Below, in pieces: positions 58,602 through 64,000 of a DNA stretch of 64,000 nt. The first letter of the stretch is position 1. Each line of letters begins with the position of its first letter. The stretch comes from Mogibacterium sp. GTDB taxonomy: Bacteria > Bacillota > Clostridia > Peptostreptococcales > Anaerovoracaceae. A program made the position numbers and the translations under genes. The notes under the pieces are model-generated. The model was not told the DNA's origin and searched no databases. It worked only from the letters and a program-made list of their open reading frames with translations. The stretch is taken from assembly GCA_016775335.1 (NCBI GenBank), contig JAEUGJ010000035.1, forward strand, positions 67,950 through 131,949. The letters run 5' to 3'.

Positions 58602-59519
58602 ATGCAACCGTTACTAGTTATTATGGCCGCCGGGATGGGAAGCCGGTACGGCGGCAGCAAACAAATTGACCCAATTAGCAAAGAAGGGGACATCATCATG
58701 GATTTTTCCCTGTTCGATGCGTATCGGGCCGGTTTCCGAAGAGTTGTATTTATTATTAAAGAGGATTTTGAAGAAACATTTCGTCAACATGTGGGTGAAC
58801 GGGCCGGAAAGGTGTACGAAACTCATTTTGTCCATCAAGAATTGACGGATTTGCCGGCAGGTTATGCCGTTCCGGAAGGACGGACCAAACCGTGGGGGAC
58901 CGCACACGCGGTGCTGGCTGCGAGAGATGTCATCGATGCACCTTTTGCGGTGCTGAATGCTGACGACTACTACGGACCGGAAGCATTCCGCTTGATTTAC
59001 GAGTATCTCACGTCGAAAGCAGATGCCACTCATCACTGCATGGTGGGTTTTTCCATCGAGAATACCTTATCCGATAACGGAACGGTTTCCCGTGGAATCT
59101 GCCGGGCGGCAGAAGGTATGCTGACCGACATCGAGGAGCATACGGAAGTGGGATACCGGGAAGATGGGAAAATTCACGGAAAAGACATCAGCGGAACGGA
59201 TCGGGTGATTCCGGAAGGATCGCCGGTATCCATGAATCTGCTGGGATTTGGTACTGCGTTTGTACAGGTAATGAAGGAACGGTTTGCGGAATCGCTGGAC
59301 CGGGTGCTGGAAGAAAACCCGATGAAGGGTGAAATCTATCTGCCGTCTATGCTAAATGACGAACTTCAGAACAACAGAGCTTCCATGCAGGTTCTCCATT
59401 CCGGAGATAAGTGGTATGGCGTAACCTATCGGGAAGACCGGGAGAGCGTGGTAAATGCTCTTGCGGAAATGAAACAGCAGGGAATCTATCCGCAGGATTT
59501 ATGGAATAAAGGAGAATAA
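58602..59519 (+). CDS. Sugar-phosphate nucleotidyltransferase family protein
   Basis: The 305-residue cytoplasmic protein has the NTP-transferase signature VIMAAGMGSRYGGSKQIDPI at the N-terminus, KPWGTAHAVLAARD, and the metal-binding NADDYYG motif. It is not GlmU (no left-handed beta-helix acetyltransferase domain) and lacks the RmlA pattern. Its substrate is unknown. It lies between gltX and glmS, with 1 base to the glmS start, in an operon for amino-sugar supply. A role in activating a sugar phosphate for wall synthesis is plausible but not proven. Confidence 0.82.
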   Translation: MQPLLVIMAAGMGSRYGGSKQIDPISKEGDIIMDFSLFDAYRAGFRRVVFIIKEDFEETFRQHVGERAGKVYETHFVHQELTDLPAGYAVPEGRTKPWGTAHAVLAARDVIDAPFAVLNADDYYGPEAFRLIYEYLTSKADATHHCMVGFSIENTLSDNGTVSRGICRAAEGMLTDIEEHTEVGYREDGKIHGKDISGTDRVIPEGSPVSMNLLGFGTAFVQVMKERFAESLDRVLEENPMKGEIYLPSMLNDELQNNRASMQVLHSGDKWYGVTYREDRESVVNALAEMKQQGIYPQDLWNKGE

Positions 59520-59520
59520 T

Positions 59521-61356
59521 ATGTGTGGCATTGTAGGATATATCGGAACAAAAGAACCACAGGATATCATCATTAACGGCTTGAAGAAGCTGGAGTATCG
59601 TGGATACGATTCGGCCGGAATCGCCGTGGTGAATCATGGAAAGATTGAACTGAGAAAGCATGTAGGTGCCATCAGCAACCTGGAAAAACTGATTGGCGAG
59701 GAGCGTCTGGGCGGACATGTTGGAATCGGTCATACTCGCTGGGCAACTCACGGTGCACCGTCGGATTTGAACTCCCATCCGCACATGGATATGGACGGAA
59801 CCATCGCTGTGGTTCACAACGGAACGGTAGAGAACTATGTAGAGCTGAAGGCGGAGCTGGAAAAAGAAGGTGTGGTTTTCCGTACGGAGACCGATACAGA
59901 AGTGGCAACCATGCTGATTAGCAAGTACTATCACCGGAATCACGATTTGAAAAAGGCGCTGGATCAGGCGATTTCGGAGATGAGGGGAACTTATGCCATT
60001 GCTGTAGTGGCAAAAGACCAGCCGGATCAGTTCGTGGCATATCGAAAGAATGCACCGTTGATTGTAGGCGTAGGAAACAATTGTAATTTTGTGGCATCGG
60101 ACTTCTCCGCATTGCTGGCATACACCAAAGACGTATATCTTCTGGAAAATGGGGATACCGTTGTATTGACAAAGGATTCCGTTAACATCTATGATGAAGA
60201 AGATCGTTTGATTGAACGTCCGATGATGCATGTGGATTGGGATGTCAGTGCGGCTGAAAAGGGCGGATACGAACACTTCATGCTAAAAGAAATTTACGAG
60301 CAGCCGACGGCAATTCGAGAAACCCTGAGCCGGAACCTGGGCGATAACGGTCGCGTGCACCTGCAGGAGACCGTACAGCTCACCAAGGAGGACTTCGAGA
60401 AGATTAATAAAATCGTAATCGTTGCCTGCGGAACCGCATACCATGCCGGTCTGGTGGGAAGATACGTAATCGAGAAGCTGGCTCGAATTCCGGTAGAAGT
60501 GGATATCGCTTCCGAATTCCGTTATCGGGATCCGTTCGTGGATGAGCATACCCTGTTCATCGCTGTCAGCCAGTCCGGAGAGACGGCTGACACTTTGGAA
60601 GCCATGAGAGAAGCGAAACGGAAAGGCGCTCGCGTGCTGTCCGTTGTCAATGTAGTGGGCAGCACCGTAGCAAGAGAAAGTGACGATGTGTTCTACACAC
60701 AGGCCGGACCGGAGATTGCTGTAGCATCCACAAAGGCATACACGACACAGCTGGTGTGCATGTACCTGCTGGCACTGTTCTTTGCAGATTTGAACGATGC
60801 CATTTCAGCGGAAGAATATGAGAATTTCGTACAGGATTTGGAAGCAATTTCGGGTAAGCTGGAGGATGTTCTGAAAATGGCACCGGAAATTGAGAAACTG
60901 GCAAATCGTCTGTATGACCGGGATCAGGTGTTCTACATCGGTCGAGGGGTGGATTCCAGTGTTGCTTATGAGGGCTCCCTCAAATTGAAGGAGATTTCCT
61001 ATATCAACTCCTTTGCGATTGCCGCAGGAGAGTTGAAGCACGGTACAATTGCCTTGATGGAACCTCGTACCATCGTATGGGCGTTGGCTACTCAGGAGAG
61101 ATTGTTTGATAAGATGGTTTCCAATATTCAGGAAGTCAAAGCGAGAAACGCTCATATCATCTCTCTGGCGCAGGAAGGAAACAGCGGAATTGAAGCGCAT
61201 TCCGATACGGTATTCTATATTCCGAGAACGCAAGACGAGTTAACACCTCTTCTCAGCGTAGTGCCGCTGCAGTTGTACGCATATTACGTTGCCAAAGCGA
61301 AGGGCTGCGAAATTGACAAACCGAGAAATTTGGCGAAGAGCGTTACGGTAGAGTAA
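59521..61356 (+). CDS. glmS: Glutamine--fructose-6-phosphate aminotransferase (isomerising)
   Basis: GlmS makes glucosamine-6-phosphate from fructose-6-phosphate and glutamine, the entry step to UDP-GlcNAc. In the 611 residues, Cys2 (MCGIVGYIG) is the glutaminase nucleophile, with HTRWATHG and NGTVENY in the N-terminal domain. Two SIS domains follow with ACGTAYHAGL, SQSGETADTLEAMREAKRKG and the C-terminal KPRNLAKSVTVE. It follows the nucleotidyltransferase by 1 base, so no glmS ribozyme can sit directly before it; control must come from the operon promoter or coupling. Confidence 0.96.
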   Translation: MCGIVGYIGTKEPQDIIINGLKKLEYRGYDSAGIAVVNHGKIELRKHVGAISNLEKLIGEERLGGHVGIGHTRWATHGAPSDLNSHPHMDMDGTIAVVHNGTVENYVELKAELEKEGVVFRTETDTEVATMLISKYYHRNHDLKKALDQAISEMRGTYAIAVVAKDQPDQFVAYRKNAPLIVGVGNNCNFVASDFSALLAYTKDVYLLENGDTVVLTKDSVNIYDEEDRLIERPMMHVDWDVSAAEKGGYEHFMLKEIYEQPTAIRETLSRNLGDNGRVHLQETVQLTKEDFEKINKIVIVACGTAYHAGLVGRYVIEKLARIPVEVDIASEFRYRDPFVDEHTLFIAVSQSGETADTLEAMREAKRKGARVLSVVNVVGSTVARESDDVFYTQAGPEIAVASTKAYTTQLVCMYLLALFFADLNDAISAEEYENFVQDLEAISGKLEDVLKMAPEIEKLANRLYDRDQVFYIGRGVDSSVAYEGSLKLKEISYINSFAIAAGELKHGTIALMEPRTIVWALATQERLFDKMVSNIQEVKARNAHIISLAQEGNSGIEAHSDTVFYIPRTQDELTPLLSVVPLQLYAYYVAKAKGCEIDKPRNLAKSVTVE

Positions 61357-61389
61357 ACAAAAAAATCACGCCTTAGAAAGGATGATACT

Positions 61390-63108
61390 ATGGAAGAGAG
61401 CAGAGCAGTTCAGAAATACACCGCATGGATAAATGCGAAGAATGTGGACCCGCTGATTCGCCGGGAACTACTGAATATTATAAGCTCGCCGGAAGATATT
61501 ACGGAACGATTCAGCGAAAATCTTACTTTTGGTACGGCAGGCCTTCGCGCAGTGATGGGTGCCGGTACCAATCGAATCAACATCTACACCGTTGCGTCCG
61601 CCGCTAAAGGACTGGCGGCATGCCTTCAGGCTTCGGATGCTTCCGAAGAAGGGGTTATCGTGTGTTACGATTCGCGAAATCATTCCAAAGATTTTGCTGA
61701 AATTACGGCCAGGGTGTTGGCGTGCGAAGGGATAAAAGTATACCTCTCCGATCGGCTGCGCCCGGTTCCGATGCTCTCTTTCGGAATCCGCCATTACCGA
61801 ACTGCCGGCGGTGTAATGATTACCGCTTCCCACAATCCGCGGGAATACAACGGATTCAAGGTGTATGGAAATGACGGCGGACAGTTGAGTCCGGCCGGAG
61901 CGAATGCGGTTCAGGAACGCATGCCGGAATTCGAGGACGTGGTGGACTATCTGGCAGAAATGCTGCCGCTGGAAGATTATGTTCAGAAGGAACAGGTAAC
62001 ATATCTTGGAAAGAATTGGGATGATGCCTATATGGAAATGCTTCACGGTATGAAGATTTCCCAGAAATTGTCTCAGGATTCCAAGGCACGCCTGCGAATT
62101 GTGTATACCCCGTTAAACGGTGCCGGTGCGAAACCGGTTCTTCGAGTTTTGAACGAAAACGGATTCCGCCGCGTATTTATGGTATCGGAGCAGGAAAAAC
62201 CGGACGGTAATTTTCCAACGCTTCGGGTGCCGAATCCGGAACGAGAGGACAGTTTTGCTCTCGCGAAGAAATATGCGAGAGCAGTGGCCGCAGATGTTAT
62301 CATTGCAACGGATCCGGATTCCGATCGATTGGGTGTTGCGGTGCTGGACGATGACGGCGGATATCAGATGCTCAGCGGCAATCAAATCGGCCTCTTGCTG
62401 ATGGAGTACATTTTGGCAACAAAGAGTGCAAGAGGGGAACTTTCGGAAAACGATTACTGTATTACTTCTGTCGTTTCTTCAAATCTGGCACGGGTGATTG
62501 CAAAGCGATACAATGTGAAGTTGATTGAAACCTTAACGGGTTCCAGACATTTCGCAGAGTGCATTCGAAATCATGAAGCGGAGGAGTCCGGAACCTTCCG
62601 GTTTGGTTTTGAAGAAGGAAATGGCTTTATGTTCCATTCCGAAGTGAGAGATAAGGATGCGGTAGCGGCTTGCTTGGCCATTGCGGAGATGGCGGCGGTT
62701 TCCAAATCCTATGGCTTGCGTCTGATGGATCAGCTGAAGGCGATTTATCGTCTGTACGGATATGCGGCGGAGAAAAATTTCTCCATCGATTGTTCCGGAC
62801 CGGAAGGGGCAGAGAAAATCCGACGCTGCATGGATCATTATCGCCTGCTCAACGGAAAGCTGGGGGCGATGGGGAAAGATCTCTATTACCGGGATGTAAA
62901 GACATTTATCGATCGGATGCCGGAGTCCAACCTGCTCATCTACGAGCTGAACGATATGGATTGGATTGCGATTCGTCCATCCGGTACGGAACCGAAACTG
63001 AAGGTTTATTTCGGTTTCTACGGCGAAAAAACAGCGGCGGAAAGTCGGCTGAATACGGTATCCGAACAATTGATTCAGGATATCCGGGAGATATTGGATC
63101 AGAAATAG
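61390..63108 (+). CDS. Phosphohexomutase (phosphoglucomutase type)
   Basis: This 572-residue enzyme of the alpha-D-phosphohexomutase family interconverts hexose-6- and hexose-1-phosphates, most likely glucose. N-terminal FGTAGLRAVMGAGTNRIN, phosphoserine Ser147 in TASHNPREYNG, the metal loop DPDSDRLG, EEGNGF and the C-terminal RPSGTEPKLK are all present. The length and FGTAGLR motif fit the PgcA-type phosphoglucomutase. It can provide glucose-1-phosphate for RmlA. AGAAAGGATGATACT precedes the start. It is last in the operon, ended by a terminator. Confidence 0.92.
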   Translation: MEESRAVQKYTAWINAKNVDPLIRRELLNIISSPEDITERFSENLTFGTAGLRAVMGAGTNRINIYTVASAAKGLAACLQASDASEEGVIVCYDSRNHSKDFAEITARVLACEGIKVYLSDRLRPVPMLSFGIRHYRTAGGVMITASHNPREYNGFKVYGNDGGQLSPAGANAVQERMPEFEDVVDYLAEMLPLEDYVQKEQVTYLGKNWDDAYMEMLHGMKISQKLSQDSKARLRIVYTPLNGAGAKPVLRVLNENGFRRVFMVSEQEKPDGNFPTLRVPNPEREDSFALAKKYARAVAADVIIATDPDSDRLGVAVLDDDGGYQMLSGNQIGLLLMEYILATKSARGELSENDYCITSVVSSNLARVIAKRYNVKLIETLTGSRHFAECIRNHEAEESGTFRFGFEEGNGFMFHSEVRDKDAVAACLAIAEMAAVSKSYGLRLMDQLKAIYRLYGYAAEKNFSIDCSGPEGAEKIRRCMDHYRLLNGKLGAMGKDLYYRDVKTFIDRMPESNLLIYELNDMDWIAIRPSGTEPKLKVYFGFYGEKTAAESRLNTVSEQLIQDIREILDQK

Positions 63109-63114
63109 AAACAG

Positions 63115-63144
63115 ACAACGAGGCATTTGTCTCGTTGTTTTTTT
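63115..63144 (+). terminator. Rho-independent terminator of the cdaA-glmS operon
   Basis: ACAACGAG (63115-63122) pairs with CTCGTTGT (63131-63138) over an 8-nt loop, followed by TTTTTT. Confidence 0.9.
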
Positions 63145-63186
63145 GCAGGAAACCGAGAGTTAACCAATAATTATTTTGATTTTATC

Positions 63187-63236
63187 TTGAATCGGTTTAC
63201 CGATAATGTTACAATGCTTTTATCGGTAAACTGATT
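63187..63236 (+). promoter_or_regulatory. Promoter with a large inverted-repeat operator
   Basis: TTGAAT (63187-63192), 17 bp, TACAAT (63210-63215). A 17-bp inverted repeat spans it: AATCGGTTTACCGATAA (63190-63206) and TTATCGGTAAACTGATT (63220-63236), matching at 16 of 17 positions. One arm lies between -35 and -10 and the other just after the -10, the ideal position for a repressor. Confidence 0.75.
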
Positions 63237-63250
63237 AAGGCGGTATAATT

Positions 63251-64000
63251 ATGAATAAGAGAAGACAATTGGGAAAAAGAATAGTAAGCCTGGCTTTGGC
63301 AACAGTACTGCTCCTATTCACTGTTGTTCCGGCAAATGCAGCAACAACCGGAGCGCTGAACAGCGATGCAGCGGCCATCAACAGCGATGGAAACATTAAC
63401 AGCGATGGGGCGATTAACAGCGACGGAAATGCCGGAATGCGGACTTTTTCGGTAAGAGGCCGTTCAATGATTGCATCGTCCAAAGCCAAGAACATGTCAA
63501 AGGGTTGGCATTCCATCGGCGGATATCGCTATTATTTCTATAAAACCGGAAAGTATTATAAGGATGAGATCAAATCCATTTCCGGAAAGAAATATTGCTT
63601 TGATAAAAGCGGACATCTGCTGTACGGAGTAAATAAATACGACGGAAGTCATTACTATTCCGACTCGAAGGGTGTGATTCGTGAGTCGGCCGGATTTGTG
63701 ACCAGCGATGGATATCGATATTATGTTACAAAGGGTGGAAAGATTATGACCGGTCGAACCTTTAAGGTGTCCGGAAAGACCTATAAAGCTTACGGCAACG
63801 GAAAGCTGGGCACCGGTGTGTTCAAATACGGCACGGTGGCTCGTTTCTATGCGGACAAAAACGGCGTGGTTCGTATGAAGGCCGGATTTATCACCTGGAA
63901 TGGAAATCGTTATTACATCACAAAGAACAAAGGCCGAATCGAATGCGGTCGAACCTTTAAGGTGTCCGGAAAGACCTATAAAGCTTACGGCAACGGAAAG
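63251..64000 (+). CDS. Secreted protein with cell-wall-binding repeats (3' end beyond window)
   Basis: The frame runs open from ATG 63251 (AAGGCGG upstream) to the window edge, 250 codons. A signal peptide (KRRQLGKRIVSLALATVLLL, cleavage near VPANAA) is followed by a short Ser/Asp/Asn repeat (INSDGNINSDGAINSDG). Then come choline-binding-like cell-wall repeats rich in Gly, Tyr, Lys and Trp (GWHSIGGYRYYFYKTGKYY, SGKKYCFDKSGHLLYG, GFVTSDGYRYYVTKGGK). Part of the repeat array is almost identical at DNA level over a 195-bp period. Such repeats bind teichoic acids or other wall glycans. The catalytic or adhesive domain, if any, lies outside the window. Its promoter carries a prominent operator. 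Confidence 0.82.
   Translation, partial: MNKRRQLGKRIVSLALATVLLLFTVVPANAATTGALNSDAAAINSDGNINSDGAINSDGNAGMRTFSVRGRSMIASSKAKNMSKGWHSIGGYRYYFYKTGKYYKDEIKSISGKKYCFDKSGHLLYGVNKYDGSHYYSDSKGVIRESAGFVTSDGYRYYVTKGGKIMTGRTFKVSGKTYKAYGNGKLGTGVFKYGTVARFYADKNGVVRMKAGFITWNGNRYYITKNKGRIECGRTFKVSGKTYKAYGNGK
63751..64000 (+). repeat. 195-bp period repeat within the cell-wall-repeat protein gene
   Basis: A 55-bp stretch starting CGGTCGAACCTTTAAGGTG occurs at 63751-63805 and again, identically, at 63946-64000, 195 bp (65 codons) apart. The second copy is cut by the window edge. Identity at third codon positions indicates recent duplication or gene conversion. Confidence 0.85.

Noticed and set aside
59519..59521. 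glmS ribozyme
   Set aside because: Only one base separates glmS from the preceding gene, so there is no leader for it.

Overview
The window reads as chromosomal DNA of a Gram-positive anaerobe of the Clostridia (Firmicutes). This rests on AGGAGG-type ribosome binding sites, on gene orders typical of that group (argR-recN, ruvC-ruvA-ruvB-queA-tgt, cdaA-cdaR-glmM), and on a class A PBP, a YfhO-type membrane protein and a secreted cell-wall-repeat protein. The genus cannot be fixed from the sequence. Most of the window is fairly G+C-rich; about 29.4-38.2 kb is visibly A+T-richer and full of fragments.

Layout. 1-7.4 kb: the end of a homocysteine methyltransferase/MTHFR fusion, gpsA, a convergent PBP1A gene and metY. 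7.5-7.7 kb: a small hairpin-repeat array. 7.8-13.1 kb: arginase, an OmpR-type two-component pair and a Na/Pi transporter. 13.2-22 kb: a MATE transporter, a secreted Big2 protein, comEC-holA, a tiny membrane protein and argR-recN. 22.1-23.5 kb: a nuclease-fold protein and a second, four-unit hairpin array. 23.6-29.1 kb: ruvC-ruvA-ruvB-queA-tgt-rlmD (Holliday junction processing, queuosine synthesis, rRNA methylation).

29.1-38.2 kb is an accessory island beginning at a duplicated 3' end of rlmD. It holds a GNAT enzyme, a DUF3842 protein, small membrane proteins, a DUF6440 protein, an ATP-grasp protein, an AAA/DUF4143 ATPase behind three 33-bp-phased repeats, an XRE regulator, and remnants of RhuM/Fic, WYL, ATP-grasp and iron-alcohol-dehydrogenase genes. 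38.5-44.8 kb: a cyclase, a zinc-ribbon XRE membrane protein, a sensor-like membrane protein, a PTS IIC-like transporter, TraX, an esterase and an NlpC/P60-like protein.

44.9-53.2 kb is a six-gene surface-glycan operon: ArnC/GtrB-like glycosyltransferase, WecE, Wzx-like flippase, RmlA, RmlB and YfhO. It encodes a route from glucose-1-phosphate to dTDP-Fuc4N and, by inference, to a lipid-linked amino sugar placed on the cell envelope. 53.5-63.1 kb is a wall-precursor and c-di-AMP operon (cdaA, cdaR, glmM, gltX, a nucleotidyltransferase, glmS, a phosphohexomutase). The window ends inside a secreted cell-wall-repeat protein behind a promoter carrying a large inverted repeat.

The most unusual feature is a family of 86-bp hairpin units (11-bp arm, 36-nt loop, 11-bp arm, 28-nt spacer). 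Two units lie at 7.5 kb and four at 23.1 kb. The 36-nt loop is in opposite orientation at the two loci, while the spacers keep the same orientation.
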